A stretch of 64,000 nucleotides of DNA from Martelella radicis (GTDB lineage Bacteria; Pseudomonadota; Alphaproteobacteria; Rhizobiales; Rhizobiaceae). The stretch's first letter is position 1; each line of letters starts with the position of its first letter. Under the pieces are notes generated by a model. It was not told the DNA's origin. It ran no database searches and saw only the letters and a program-made list of their open reading frames with translations. A program made the translations under genes and the position numbers. Shown here in pieces: positions 1 through 8,826 of the stretch. The stretch is from positions 62,001 to 126,000 of the forward strand of contig NZ_JACIDZ010000015.1 of the NCBI RefSeq assembly GCF_014196625.1, given 5' to 3'.

Positions 1-10
1 CTAAGGAACG

Positions 11-1231
11 ATGAACCAGCAACAGATCGCACCGCTTGCAGAAAGCGGTCAGGATACCGAAGACGGATCCTCGCTCGACGAACCCAACAGTCCGGTTTCG
101 GACAGGAATTCCAACAAGCACACTGGCTCGCCGCTCAGAGGCCTTCTGCTGCGCTTCCGGCGCAACGGACATGCGGGCTCGCGCCTGCGCGAGGACCTCG
201 AGGACGCGCTGTCGACCGAGAGCGCCGGCGACAGCGACTTCTCGCCCGAAGAGCGGGCGATGCTCAACAATATTCTCAGCTTCCGCGAGGTTCGGGTCGA
301 GGACGTGATGGTGCCGCGCGCCGATATCGACGCGGTGGAGCAGGGCACGACGATTGGCGACCTCTTGCTGATCTTCGAGAACTGCGGCCACTCGCGCATG
401 CCGGTGTTCTGCGAGACGCTGGATGACCCGCGCGGCATGGTGCATATCCGCGATCTTCTCGCCTATCTTTCCAAGCAGGCGCGCGGGAGACGCCGGGCCC
501 GTCCCGCCAATGCGCGTGACGCGGCAAAGTCGAGCGCGGCCAAGGGCGGCGAGGTCAAGCCCGCCGAACGCCAGTCGAGAGCGCAGCAGAACCCGCTCGA
601 CCTCGGCAAGGTTAACCTCGACAAGACCGTGGCCGAAGCCGGCATCATCCGGCCGGTGCTGTTCGTGCCGCCCTCCATGCTCGCCTCCGACCTGTTGCAG
701 CGCATGCAGGCCGGCCGCACGCAGATGGCGCTGGTGATAGACGAATATGGCGGGACCGACGGCCTTGTCTCCCACGAGGACATCGTGGAGATGGTGATCG
801 GCGAGATCGATGACGAGCATGACAGCGAGGAGGCGATGTTCACGCGCGTCTCCGAGGATGTGTTCCTGGCCGACGCCCGCGTCGAACTCGAGGATATCGC
901 CGAGGCCATCGGCCCGGATTTCGAGATCGGCGAACATGCCGAGGACGTCGATACGCTCGGCGGATTGATCTTCTCGGCGATTGGTCGCATTCCCGCGCGC
1001 GGCGAGGTGATTCAGGCTCTGCCCGGTTTCGAGGTGCATATCCTCGATGCCGATCCGCGCCGTATCCGTCGCGTCCGGATCCTGCGCAAGCGCGGTCCGG
1101 CGCGCCGTCGCTCGGCCGCAGCCGCGCGCTCCGGCCTTCCGGTGCAGGAAGAGCAGCGCGAGATGGGCGCGGGCGAGGAGGCGGCTTCCGTTCGGGCAGG
1201 GGAACCGGTCGAGGCCAGAGGCGAGGAATAG
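11..1231 (+). CDS. CBS-domain hemolysin/CorC family protein
   Basis: The 406-aa protein belongs to the TlyC/CorC family. It has an acidic, disordered N-terminus (residues 1-75), a CBS-pair region opening at about residue 95 (motif VEDVMVPRADID, then IRDLLAYL), a second CBS half around 215-270 (MALVIDEYGGTDGLV), and a C-terminal CorC/HlyC transporter-associated domain at about 285-370. A low-complexity basic insert at about 160-195 separates the two CBS halves. No membrane segments are present, so it is the soluble type, linked in this family to Mg/Co homeostasis or envelope maintenance. It lies 119 nt upstream of lnt, the usual rhizobial order. The start has an AAGGA ribosome site. The name hemolysin is historical. 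Confidence 0.9.
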   Translation: MNQQQIAPLAESGQDTEDGSSLDEPNSPVSDRNSNKHTGSPLRGLLLRFRRNGHAGSRLREDLEDALSTESAGDSDFSPEERAMLNNILSFREVRVEDVMVPRADIDAVEQGTTIGDLLLIFENCGHSRMPVFCETLDDPRGMVHIRDLLAYLSKQARGRRRARPANARDAAKSSAAKGGEVKPAERQSRAQQNPLDLGKVNLDKTVAEAGIIRPVLFVPPSMLASDLLQRMQAGRTQMALVIDEYGGTDGLVSHEDIVEMVIGEIDDEHDSEEAMFTRVSEDVFLADARVELEDIAEAIGPDFEIGEHAEDVDTLGGLIFSAIGRIPARGEVIQALPGFEVHILDADPRRIRRVRILRKRGPARRRSAAAARSGLPVQEEQREMGAGEEAASVRAGEPVEARGEE

Positions 1232-1350
1232 AGCCTTTCGCGGTCAGGTCAGTTGCCCGGCATCCGTGAAGATACGTCACTACCTGGAGGCAGGGGGGAG
1301 CCGCGCCTAGACGAAACGCGGCTCTCGCGCCTCTTTGGTGCGCAAAAAGG

Positions 1351-2832
1351 GTGGACGCTTTCTTGAGGCTGGCGCGATATTTTCGGAACCTCGGCCGCTG
1401 GCAAAGGCGTACGGCGCTTTTCGCCTGCGGAGCGCTGTCGACATTCGCGCTGGCGCCATTCGGCGTCATGCCTGTCATGTTCGTTTCGATGCCGGTCCTT
1501 ATCTGGTTGATGGATGGCGCCCTCGAAGCCGCCCGCGGGCGGAGACGCATTCTTGCCGGGTTCGCCGCGGCCTGGTGGTTCGGCTTCGGCTACTTCGTTT
1601 TCGGCCTCTGGTGGCTTGGCGCGGCGCTTCTGAAGGACGCCGCCCTTTACGCCTGGGCGCTTCCTCTCGCGGTCCTGGGCTTTCCAGCCATGCTTGCGCT
1701 TTTTTACGGGCTTGCCGGGGCGCTCGCGGCTCCCTTTTGGCGTGCGGGACCCGTGCGGCTTGTCGCGCTTGCGGCCGCGATGGTTCTCGCCGAGTGGCTG
1801 CGCGGTCATGTGGCGAGCGGATTTCCCTGGAATGCGATCGCCTATACGGCCATGCCGACGCCGCTTTTCATGCAGTCGATCCGGCTTGCGGGCCTCTACG
1901 CGATGGGCGGGTTCGCCGTCTACATTTTCGCCAGTCCGGCGCTCTTGGCCGAGCGGCGCGGCCGGCTTTCAGGTCTTTCCGCGGCGCTCCTTCTGATTGC
2001 GATCGATCTCGGCTATGGCGTGCATCGGCTCAACGAGGCCGAACCGGTCCCGGAAAAGGTCGTCAATTTCCGTCTGGTGCAACCCTCAATCGGCGATCAT
2101 GCCTGGCGCACGCCGGAAGGTCGGGCGGGGATATTCGCCCGGCTGATTGCACTTTCGAGCGCGCCGGCAGAGCCGGGAGCGGCACTCCCCGACGTGATCG
2201 TCTGGCCCGAAAGCACGCTTCCCTTCCTGCTCGAGGAACGGCCGGACGCGCGCACCGCGATCGGCGAGATGCTGCAACCCGGCCAGACGCTGATCCTCGG
2301 TGCAGCGCGGTTTGCCGGGCGCAAGCCCGATGGCTGGCCGGAGTTCTACAACGCCATCTATGTGCTCGACGACAACGGACAGACGGTCTCCGTGGCCGGA
2401 AAGACGCATCTGGTGCCTTTCGGCGAATACCTGCCCTTCGAGGATGTTTTCCGGGCAATCGGACTACAGGCGCTGACAACGCTTCCCGGCAGCTACGTAC
2501 CGGCTGACAATCGCCAGATGCTCGTGTTGCCCGACGGTCTGACGCTTTATCCGCTGGTCTGCTACGAGGCGATCTTTCCGCGCCTCATCGCCGACGAGAC
2601 GACCGGGGCTTCGGCAATCTTGAACCTGACCTACGATGCGTGGTTCGGTCGCACGCCGGGGCCTTTTCAGCATTTCGCGCAGGCAAGGGCGCGAGCTGTG
2701 GAGGCGGGGAAAACGCTGATTCGAGTCGGTGAAAACGGTGTTACCGCTGTCATTGATTCGCACGGAAACGTGATGCAACGGCTGCCATTTGACAAACCCG
2801 CGGTACTGGATGTCCCGGTTTCGCTTCCTTAG
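1351..2832 (+). CDS. lnt: Apolipoprotein N-acyltransferase
   Basis: Lnt transfers the third acyl chain from phospholipid to the N-terminal cysteine of lipoproteins in the inner membrane. The 493-aa protein has about six N-terminal hydrophobic helices (residues 20-215) followed by a nitrilase-fold domain (about 225-480). The expected catalytic triad is visible: E287 in VWPEST, K351 in GKTHLVPFGEY and C404 in PLVCYEA. The chosen start is the GTG at 1351; no ATG lies close by in frame. It follows the CBS-domain gene, and the 249-nt gap after it holds the promoter region of the next regulator. Length is normal for the family. Confidence 0.96.
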   Translation: MDAFLRLARYFRNLGRWQRRTALFACGALSTFALAPFGVMPVMFVSMPVLIWLMDGALEAARGRRRILAGFAAAWWFGFGYFVFGLWWLGAALLKDAALYAWALPLAVLGFPAMLALFYGLAGALAAPFWRAGPVRLVALAAAMVLAEWLRGHVASGFPWNAIAYTAMPTPLFMQSIRLAGLYAMGGFAVYIFASPALLAERRGRLSGLSAALLLIAIDLGYGVHRLNEAEPVPEKVVNFRLVQPSIGDHAWRTPEGRAGIFARLIALSSAPAEPGAALPDVIVWPESTLPFLLEERPDARTAIGEMLQPGQTLILGAARFAGRKPDGWPEFYNAIYVLDDNGQTVSVAGKTHLVPFGEYLPFEDVFRAIGLQALTTLPGSYVPADNRQMLVLPDGLTLYPLVCYEAIFPRLIADETTGASAILNLTYDAWFGRTPGPFQHFAQARARAVEAGKTLIRVGENGVTAVIDSHGNVMQRLPFDKPAVLDVPVSLP

Positions 2833-3081
2833 GTTGCAAGGGGTGTGATAAGATCGAATTTTAAATCATAGCGTGCGACAACAATTGCTTCATTAGGAGC
2901 CATTTATTCATCCCATGGTTTTATATTTGGTCCAGAATTGACCGCATTACCCCAAAATTGCATAGTGAAACGGCTTGGTTTTCAACTAGGGCTTTTTGTT
3001 GCCCAACTCTGATGGTTGTAATGGATCCGTCGGGCTTGGGTTTCGGGGTCAGTTGTCAAGCTCGTAAAAGTAGGATGGAAA

Positions 3082-3495
3082 ATGACAGAAAACAAAAAAA
3101 AGCCGAACCCCATCGACGTTCACGTCGGGAGTCGGATCAGGTTGCGCCGTACCATGTTGGGCATGAGCCAGGAAAAGCTTGGTGAAAGCCTCGGAATTAC
3201 ATTCCAGCAAATCCAGAAATACGAAAAGGGCACCAATCGCGTCGGTGCCAGCCGTCTTCAGAACATTTCGACAATCCTGAACGTCCCGGTGTCTTTCTTC
3301 TTCGAGGATGCGCCCGGCGATCAGGGCGCGAATGCGCCGGGGATGGCCGAAGCGTCGAGCTCCAGCTATGTGGTCGACTTCCTGTCGTCTTCGGAAGGCC
3401 TGCAGCTCAATCGCGCTTTCGTCAAGATTGGGGACGCGAAAGTACGTCGCAAACTGGTTGACCTCGTCAAGTCGCTGGCCGCTGAAGCCGACTGA
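3082..3495 (+). CDS. XRE-family helix-turn-helix regulator
   Basis: This 137-aa protein has a Cro/C1-type HTH at residues 13-68, with signatures GSRIRLRRTMLGMSQEKLG and ITFQQIQKYEKGTNRVG. An acidic linker and a short helical tail (about 95-137) follow. Alphaproteobacteria commonly carry such a regulator between lnt and metK; its target is not evident here. Translation starts at the ATG at 3082 with an AGGA site just upstream. The 250-nt upstream gap is more AT-rich than the genes and presumably contains its promoter. A strong intrinsic terminator follows the stop, so it is probably monocistronic. Confidence 0.9.
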   Translation: MTENKKKPNPIDVHVGSRIRLRRTMLGMSQEKLGESLGITFQQIQKYEKGTNRVGASRLQNISTILNVPVSFFFEDAPGDQGANAPGMAEASSSSYVVDFLSSSEGLQLNRAFVKIGDAKVRRKLVDLVKSLAAEAD

Positions 3496-3520
3496 GGCTT
3501 TCAACGCTGAGGCAAACGAT

Positions 3521-3556
3521 CCGGAAGGTTGCCAAGCCGCCTTCCGGGCCGTTTTG
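3521..3556 (+). terminator. Rho-independent terminator after the HTH gene
   Basis: A perfect 8-bp stem, CCGGAAGG (3521-3528) with CCTTCCGG (3540-3547), is followed by GCCGTTTTG. It lies 26 nt after the HTH stop and separates that gene from metK. Confidence 0.75.
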
Positions 3557-3580
3557 TGCGCATTTTTGAGGCATATCCGA

Positions 3581-3602
3581 GATATAAAGATATATTTATA
3601 TC
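3581..3602. promoter_or_regulatory. Palindromic operator candidate upstream of metK
   Basis: An 8-bp perfect inverted repeat, GATATAAA (3581-3588) and TTTATATC (3595-3602), has a 6-nt spacer that is itself GATATA. It lies 69 nt before the metK start in an otherwise GC-rich region. AT-rich palindromes of this type, bound by ArsR-type SahR regulators, have been described upstream of methionine-cycle genes in proteobacteria. Assigning this site to SahR is inference from position and shape. Confidence 0.5.
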
Positions 3603-3671
3603 GTTGTGCGCTTGTCATTTTGCGGTGAAGCGTCTAACAAAATCGGGTCAACTTCTATGTGGGGAATCCCG

Positions 3672-4910
3672 ATGCGCACCAATTATTTCTTCACCAGCGA
3701 ATCCGTTTCCGAAGGACACCCCGACAAGGTCTGTGACCGGATTTCCGATGAAATTGTTGATTTGATCTATCGCGAGGCCGTCAAGACCGGTGTGGACCCG
3801 TGGTCCGTCCGGATCGCCTGCGAAACGCTTGCGACCACCAACCGGGTTGTCATCGCGGGTGAGGTGCGATTGCCGCCGAGCCTGATGAAGATGGACAAGA
3901 ACGGCAACGAGATCGTCAATCCCTCGCGCTTCAAGTCGGCCGCGCGTCGCGCGATCCGCAATATCGGCTACGAGCAGGATGGCTTCCACTGGAAGACCGT
4001 GCGCATCGACGTGCTGCTGCATGCGCAATCGGCCCACATTGCGCAGGGCGTCGACAATGCCTCCGACAGGCAGGGCGATGAAGGCGCGGGCGACCAGGGC
4101 ATCATGTTCGGCTTTGCCTGCCGCGAGACGCCCGAGCTGATGCCGGCGCCGATCTATTACGCCCACCGCATTCTCCAGACGCTTTCCGAGGCGCGCAAGG
4201 CGGGCGAGGGCGAGGTCGCGCTTCTCGGCCCGGATGCCAAGAGCCAGGTGACCGTGCGCTATCACCACGGCAAGGCCGCGGAGGTGACGTCGATCGTTCT
4301 GTCCACGCAGCATCTGGATGAAAGCTGGGATTCTGAAAAGGTCCGCAGCGTGGTCGAGCCCTATATCCGCGAAGCGCTCGGCGAGCTGCCGATTTCCGAT
4401 GACTGCGCCTGGTACATCAATCCCACCGGCAAGTTCGTCATCGGCGGCCCGGACGGCGATGCGGGACTGACCGGCCGCAAGATCATCGTCGACACCTATG
4501 GCGGCGCTGCGCCCCATGGCGGCGGTGCCTTTTCCGGCAAGGATACGACCAAGGTGGACCGTTCGGCTGCCTATGCCGCGCGTTACCTGGCCAAGAATGT
4601 GGTGGCCGCCAATCTCGCCGAGAAGTGCACGATCCAGCTTGCCTACGCCATCGGCGTGTCGCAGCCGCTGTCCATCTATGTCGATCTGCACGGAACCGGC
4701 AAGATCAAGGAGGATGAAGTCGAGAAGGCGATCCGTGCGACCATGGACCTGTCGCCGTCGGGCATCCGTCGCCACCTTGATCTCAACAAGCCGATCTACG
4801 CCAAGACCGCCGCCTATGGCCATTTCGGCCGCAAGGCCGGTCGCGATGGTTCCTTTTCCTGGGAGCGGCTCGATCTTGTTCGTCCGCTGAAACAGGCTCT
4901 GAAGTCCTGA
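3672..4910 (+). CDS. metK: S-adenosylmethionine synthetase
   Basis: MetK makes S-adenosylmethionine from methionine and ATP in the cytoplasm. The 412-aa protein opens [20 protein letters not shown] and has the family signatures GHPDK (residue about 16), [10 protein letters not shown] (about 137) and the phosphate-binding GGGAFSGKD (about 280). The start at 3672 was chosen because family homology begins there; further upstream in-frame ATGs at 3606 and 3657 add unrelated residues. The gene stands downstream of the HTH terminator and the 3581-3602 palindrome. trmB begins only 9 nt after its stop, so the two are probably cotranscribed. Confidence 0.97.
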   Translation: MRTNYFFTSESVSEGHPDKVCDRISDEIVDLIYREAVKTGVDPWSVRIACETLATTNRVVIAGEVRLPPSLMKMDKNGNEIVNPSRFKSAARRAIRNIGYEQDGFHWKTVRIDVLLHAQSAHIAQGVDNASDRQGDEGAGDQGIMFGFACRETPELMPAPIYYAHRILQTLSEARKAGEGEVALLGPDAKSQVTVRYHHGKAAEVTSIVLSTQHLDESWDSEKVRSVVEPYIREALGELPISDDCAWYINPTGKFVIGGPDGDAGLTGRKIIVDTYGGAAPHGGGAFSGKDTTKVDRSAAYAARYLAKNVVAANLAEKCTIQLAYAIGVSQPLSIYVDLHGTGKIKEDEVEKAIRATMDLSPSGIRRHLDLNKPIYAKTAAYGHFGRKAGRDGSFSWERLDLVRPLKQALKS

Positions 4911-4919
4911 TCTGCCGAA

Positions 4920-5618
4920 GTGAGCGATAATCCCCAACACCAGGCCGGCAAGGCCTTCTTTGGCCGGCGCAAGGGCAAGCCCTTGCGCGACCGGCAATCA
5001 CGCAACCTTGCCGAGGTCCTGCCCGCGCTGGCGATCGATCCGGAAAGCCCGGCGCCCGACGATCTGAAATCGCTGTTTTCCGCAAACGTCGACAGGCTTC
5101 GCCTTGAAATCGGCTTCGGCGGCGGCGAGCATCTGCTGCATCGGGTGCGCGAGAATCCGCGAACCGGCTTCATCGGCATCGAGCCGTTCGTCAATTCGAT
5201 GGCGAAGCTTCTGGGCCAGGTGGAGGGCTCGGAGCCAGACAATCTGAGGCTTTATGATGACGATGCGGTCACCGTGCTCGACTGGCTGCCGGCGGCTTGC
5301 CTCGACCAGATCGATCTGCTTTACCCGGATCCCTGGCCTAAACGCCGGCACTGGAAGCGCCGTTTTGTGTCGAAGGTCAATCTTGACCGGTTTCATCGCG
5401 TGCTGAAGCCCGGCGGCCGGTTCTGCTTCGCCTCCGACATCGATTCCTATATCAACTGGACGCTGCTGCATTGCCGTGACCATGGCGGTTTTGCCTGGCA
5501 GGCGCACACCGCCGCCGACTGGCTGACGCCCTATGACAATTGGCCGGGCACGCGATATGAGGCCAAGGCGCGCCGCGAGGGCCGCTCAAGCGCCTATCTG
5601 ACGTTTCTGAAGGTCTGA
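4920..5618 (+). CDS. trmB: tRNA (guanine-N7-)-methyltransferase
   Basis: TrmB methylates G46 in the variable loop of tRNAs using SAM, so its position next to metK makes functional sense. The 232-aa protein carries the SAM-binding [13 protein letters not shown] (about residues 62-74) and the diagnostic [15 protein letters not shown] (about 137-151). The start is a GTG at 4920, 9 nt after metK. Length and domain layout are normal. It ends 11 nt before the convergent DUF1150 gene. Confidence 0.95.
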   Translation: MSDNPQHQAGKAFFGRRKGKPLRDRQSRNLAEVLPALAIDPESPAPDDLKSLFSANVDRLRLEIGFGGGEHLLHRVRENPRTGFIGIEPFVNSMAKLLGQVEGSEPDNLRLYDDDAVTVLDWLPAACLDQIDLLYPDPWPKRRHWKRRFVSKVNLDRFHRVLKPGGRFCFASDIDSYINWTLLHCRDHGGFAWQAHTAADWLTPYDNWPGTRYEAKARREGRSSAYLTFLKV

Positions 5619-5629
5619 AAGCCCGTTGC

Positions 5630-5887
5630 TCAGTGGAGCGTGACGGTCTTGAGATCTTCTTCCATGGCCTTGAAGAAGATGCTGGTGCGGTTCTCGGTCA
5701 AGAGCAGCAGCGTGCCGTCGGCGCCAAACAGGCCCCACAGTTTCTCGGCCGTCTTCACCCCTTTGGCATCGGGAAACTGCCTGAGCGCTTCTTCCCGTTC
5801 AAAGGCGCGGAAGTAACCGAGGCGGCCGGCGCCGAAAGCGGCGAGCTGATCGGTTTCAAGGAAGGTTGCCGCGGACGGGAATTTCAT
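5630..5887 (-). CDS. DUF1150 family protein
   Basis: This 85-aa protein matches the small alphaproteobacterial DUF1150 family that typically follows an Hsp20 gene. The sequence is largely soluble, with GRLGYFRAF near the start and ENRTSIFFKAMEEDLKTV at the end. It follows the hsp20-like gene by 88 nt on the same strand, so it is probably the second gene of a heat-shock operon. The molecular function of the family is unknown. Confidence 0.85.
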   Translation of the reverse strand: MKFPSAATFLETDQLAAFGAGRLGYFRAFEREEALRQFPDAKGVKTAEKLWGLFGADGTLLLLTENRTSIFFKAMEEDLKTVTLH

Positions 5888-5975
5888 GGGATCAGGCTGC
5901 CTTTGTGTTGAGCGTGTGAGGCACCAGCTTCGGACGCTATCTGCACGCGGACGCCGAAGTTCGTGTTTTCAAAGG

Positions 5976-6380
5976 CTATTCTGAAACCGAAATCTTAATT
6001 TTTCGTACCTCCTGGGGGCGTCTTGCGATGTCGATGGCAAGAAGGCCGCGATCAAGCGTCGCGCCCACCACCTCCATCCCTTCGGCAAGGGCGAACTGAC
6101 GGCGGAACTGCCGGCCGGCAATACCGCGAAACAGGTATTCACCGCTCTCGCGCTCTTCCCGGTTGCCGCTGACGATCAGGATATTGTCCTCGGCAACGGC
6201 GTCGAGCTCGCTTTCATCGAAGCCCGCGACTGCGAGCGTGATGCGCAGAAACACGCCGCCCGGTTCTTCGGGAAACCACTCGACGTCGAAGGGCGGATAA
6301 CCGGACGCGCCCTTGAGGGCGGCATCATCCGCGCGATTTTGCAGCATCGTCGGATTGATGCGCAGATCGATTCTCGGCAT
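5976..6380 (-). CDS. Small heat-shock protein, Hsp20/alpha-crystallin family
   Basis: This 134-aa ATP-independent chaperone has an alpha-crystallin domain at about residues 28-125. Family marks include YPPFDVEW, the A-G-F hinge AGFDESEL, and the conserved GLLAIDIAR near the end. The start at MPRIDLR (6380) was chosen because the GGAG site lies about 10 nt upstream. An in-frame ATG further upstream (about 6465) would add some 28 residues and cannot be excluded. The upstream transcript would include a hairpin with GGGCGGTT/AACCGCCC arms (about 6466-6487). A heat-responsive leader would be typical of rhizobial hsp20 genes, but no ROSE signature is seen. Confidence 0.85.
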   Translation of the reverse strand: MPRIDLRINPTMLQNRADDAALKGASGYPPFDVEWFPEEPGGVFLRITLAVAGFDESELDAVAEDNILIVSGNREERESGEYLFRGIAGRQFRRQFALAEGMEVVGATLDRGLLAIDIARRPQEVRKIKISVSE

Positions 6381-6612
6381 AGGGCGGCTCCGGTCGCAGG
6401 CGTCGGGCGAAGAGGCGGAAAACGGTTTCTGATAGCCCTCCGCGCCAAAGGGAAGATAGAGCATTGGGCGGTTCGGGCCAACCGCCCGATGTTTCGGTCT
6501 TTTGCCATATGGGGCCGGGCGGCGGGCGCGACAAGTTCGCGCTAGCTTGACAAGCCCGGGGCCAGTGTCCATTCCAGCGTTTTGGATTTCACGAAGGCAG
6601 AGACATAAGAAG

Positions 6613-7554
6613 ATGTGCGCAAGAAAAATCATCATCGATACCGATCCCGGACAGGATGACGCGGCCGCTATCATGCTGGCGCTGGCGAGCCCCGAGGAGA
6701 TCGATGTTCTCGGCATCACCGCCGTTGCCGGCAATGTGCCGCTGGCGCTGACGGAGCGCAATGCGCGCATCATCTGCGAGCTTTCGGGCCGGCCGGACAT
6801 GAAGGTGTTTGCCGGCTGCGACCGGCCGATGCATCGCCCGCTGGTGACGGCCGAACATGTCCACGGCAAGACCGGTCTTGACGGCCCGGAACTCGATGAG
6901 CCGACCATGGCGCTGCAGGAGATGCACGCGGTCGATTTTCTCATAGAGACGCTGCGCAACGAGCCGGAAAAGACCGTGACGCTCTGCGCTCTCGGCCCGC
7001 TCACCAATGTCGCGACGGCTTTTGAAAAGGCGCCTGATATCGTTGGCCGCGTCCAGGAAATCGTGATGATGGGCGGCGGCTATTTCGAGGGCGGCAACAT
7101 CACGCCGTCGGCCGAGTTCAACATCTATGTCGATCCGGAAGCGGCAAAGGCCGTGTTCGCCGCCGGCATTCCGATCGTGATGATGCCGCTCGACGTTACC
7201 CATCAGCTGCTCTGCCTGAAGGAGCGTGTTGACCGGATCGACGCGATCGGCCGTCCGGCCGCACAGGCGATGGCGGCGATGCTGCGGTTCTACGAGCGTT
7301 TCGACGTCGAGAAATACGGCTCGGACGGCGGCCCGCTGCATGATCCGTCGGTGACCGCCTATCTGTTGAAGCCGGAGCTCTTTACCGGTCGCGAGTGCAA
7401 TGTCGAGATCGAGACCGGCTCCGAGTTCACGCTGGGCGAGACGGTGATCGACTGGTGGCATGTGACCGATCGCAAGAAGAACGCGCTGGTAATCGGCAAG
7501 GCCGATGCGGCGGGTTTCTTCGACCTGCTGACGGAACGCCTGGCGCGGCTGTGA
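6613..7554 (+). CDS. Nucleoside hydrolase
   Basis: This 313-aa inosine/uridine-preferring nucleoside hydrolase cleaves ribonucleosides to base and ribose. The N-terminal calcium-binding motif DTDPGQDDAAA (residues 8-18) is intact, as is the C-terminal histidine region GGPLHDPSVTAYL. The start at MCARKI places the motif at the usual distance; an upstream in-frame extension is unlike the family. The ribokinase gene lies downstream on the opposite strand (convergent), and together they would handle nucleoside-derived ribose. Confidence 0.92.
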   Translation: MCARKIIIDTDPGQDDAAAIMLALASPEEIDVLGITAVAGNVPLALTERNARIICELSGRPDMKVFAGCDRPMHRPLVTAEHVHGKTGLDGPELDEPTMALQEMHAVDFLIETLRNEPEKTVTLCALGPLTNVATAFEKAPDIVGRVQEIVMMGGGYFEGGNITPSAEFNIYVDPEAAKAVFAAGIPIVMMPLDVTHQLLCLKERVDRIDAIGRPAAQAMAAMLRFYERFDVEKYGSDGGPLHDPSVTAYLLKPELFTGRECNVEIETGSEFTLGETVIDWWHVTDRKKNALVIGKADAAGFFDLLTERLARL

Positions 7555-7619
7555 TGGCCAAGGTGCCGCCCTTTGGGGGCGGCATCCAGACTGCTGACAA
7601 AGTTCGCTTCACCCTCATC

Positions 7620-7734
7620 CGTCATGCCGGCCTTGAGCCGGCATCTAGGGCCAAAAGCGAGAACCGTCGCGATCAATAACTGTGATGGATACTGTTTTTC
7701 TGGCCCTGGACCCCGGCTCAAGGCCGGGGTGACG
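7620..7734. repeat. Palindromic intergenic repeat element (115 bp)
   Basis: Two long near-identical arms face each other. The left arm begins CGTCATGCCGGCCTTGAGCC. The right arm ends in the reverse complement of CGTCACCCCGGCCTTGAGCC. A core of about 50 nt separates them. Each arm also folds on itself. This is the style of short palindromic repeats dispersed in rhizobial genomes; it lies between two convergent genes and could act as a bidirectional terminator. Confidence 0.7.
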
Positions 7735-7786
7735 GAGAATGGGAGCGGGCTCTTTGCCACTGCAACAGGCTTGTCAACAAACAGAA

Positions 7787-7837
7787 TGCCGGCCATTGGG
7801 CCGGCGTCTCTCGCTTGCCGCCGCTCTGCGGCGGCTA
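7787..7837 (-). terminator. Hairpins at the 3' end of the ribokinase gene
   Basis: On the minus strand, just after the ribokinase stop, one hairpin (GCCGCCGC/GCGGCGGC, about 7818-7836) overlaps the stop codon. A second (GCCGGCC/GGCCGGC, about 7787-7803) is followed by a T-rich stretch. They look like the transcription stop of that gene. Confidence 0.5.
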
Positions 7838-8734
7838 CAGCCGCGCCTTCACCTCGTCCGCTGTCGGGATCGAGGGCTGAGCGCCGGGCTTGAGGCAGGC
7901 AAGGGCGCCCGCGACCGAGGCCCGATGGGCTGCGGCCTCGAAGGAAAGGCCCTGTTCCAGCCCGCTGGCGAAATAGCCGCAGAAGGTGTCGCCCGCGCCG
8001 ACCGTGTCGATGGGATCGATCTTCAGCGCGTCGATCCTGAAAAAAGCGCCTTCATGCATCGCGATCACGCCGTCGCCGCCAAGGGTGATCACCATGGTCT
8101 GGCCGGTCTTGTCGTGGTGGGTCTTCAGCATCGCGATCCGGCCTTCGCTGCCCAGCTCCTCGGCGCCGACCAGGCGTTCGAACTCGGTCTCGTTGGCAAT
8201 GACGATGTCTGCGAGCGCGCCGAGTTCGGCGGCTTCCGGCGTCAGCGGCGCGGTGTTCAGGACCGAGGTCACGCCCTTCTTGCGCGCCGCCTCGAGCGCC
8301 GCACGGATGGCGGGGGCGGGGACCTCGAGTTGCAGCATCAGCAGATCGCCGGGCGACATCCGCTCGACTGCCGCCAGCGCGTCCTCTTCCGTCAGCGTGC
8401 CATTGGCGGCGGCGTTGATGACGATCACGTTCTCGCCGTCGCCGCCGACGAGGATCATCGCCGTGCCGGTCGGTCCGTCCGTGGTCTTGAGAAAGGACAG
8501 GTCGACGCCGGCCTCTGCCAGAAGCGCTGTCGCCGGCGTGGCGAATTCGTCGCTGCCGACGGCCCCGACGATGGCGACCTCAGAGCCGGCGCGCCGGGCG
8601 GCAAGCGTCTGGTTTGCCCCCTTGCCGCCCGGTGCGGTGGTAAAGGACGTGCCGGTCACGGTTTCGCCGGGTTCCGGCAGGCGTTCGGTGGTGGCGATGA
8701 GATCCATGTTGATGGACCCGAAAACCGTGATCAT
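7835..8734 (-). CDS. rbsK: Ribokinase
   Basis: This 299-aa PfkB-family kinase phosphorylates ribose at O5. The N-terminal GSINMDL and TAPGGKGANQ motifs (about residues 7-43) and the C-terminal signature DTVGAGDTFCGYFASGL (about 245-261, catalytic Asp in GAGD) are complete. Length is normal. It is convergent with the nucleoside hydrolase gene, which releases ribose. No ribose transporter or regulator is in the vicinity, so this looks like an intracellular salvage role. Confidence 0.93.
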   Translation of the reverse strand: MITVFGSINMDLIATTERLPEPGETVTGTSFTTAPGGKGANQTLAARRAGSEVAIVGAVGSDEFATPATALLAEAGVDLSFLKTTDGPTGTAMILVGGDGENVIVINAAANGTLTEEDALAAVERMSPGDLLMLQLEVPAPAIRAALEAARKKGVTSVLNTAPLTPEAAELGALADIVIANETEFERLVGAEELGSEGRIAMLKTHHDKTGQTMVITLGGDGVIAMHEGAFFRIDALKIDPIDTVGAGDTFCGYFASGLEQGLSFEAAAHRASVAGALACLKPGAQPSIPTADEVKARL

Positions 8735-8826
8735 GACGCTATCTCCTCTGCCTTGGGCCGTCGCGAACGGGGCGCTCCGGACTTGCTTTCAACGAGGGTT
8801 TTATGGCGAAGATCAGGCCATGACAA

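Noticed and set aside
3496-3671. Possible SAM riboswitch before metK
   Set aside because: The leader shows a terminator of the preceding gene and a short AT-rich palindrome. I could not form any of the known SAM-binding pseudoknots or junctions.
5976-7007. A 343-codon version of the Hsp20 frame
   Set aside because: The N-terminal two thirds is antisense to the nucleoside hydrolase gene. Only the last 134 codons are an alpha-crystallin protein.
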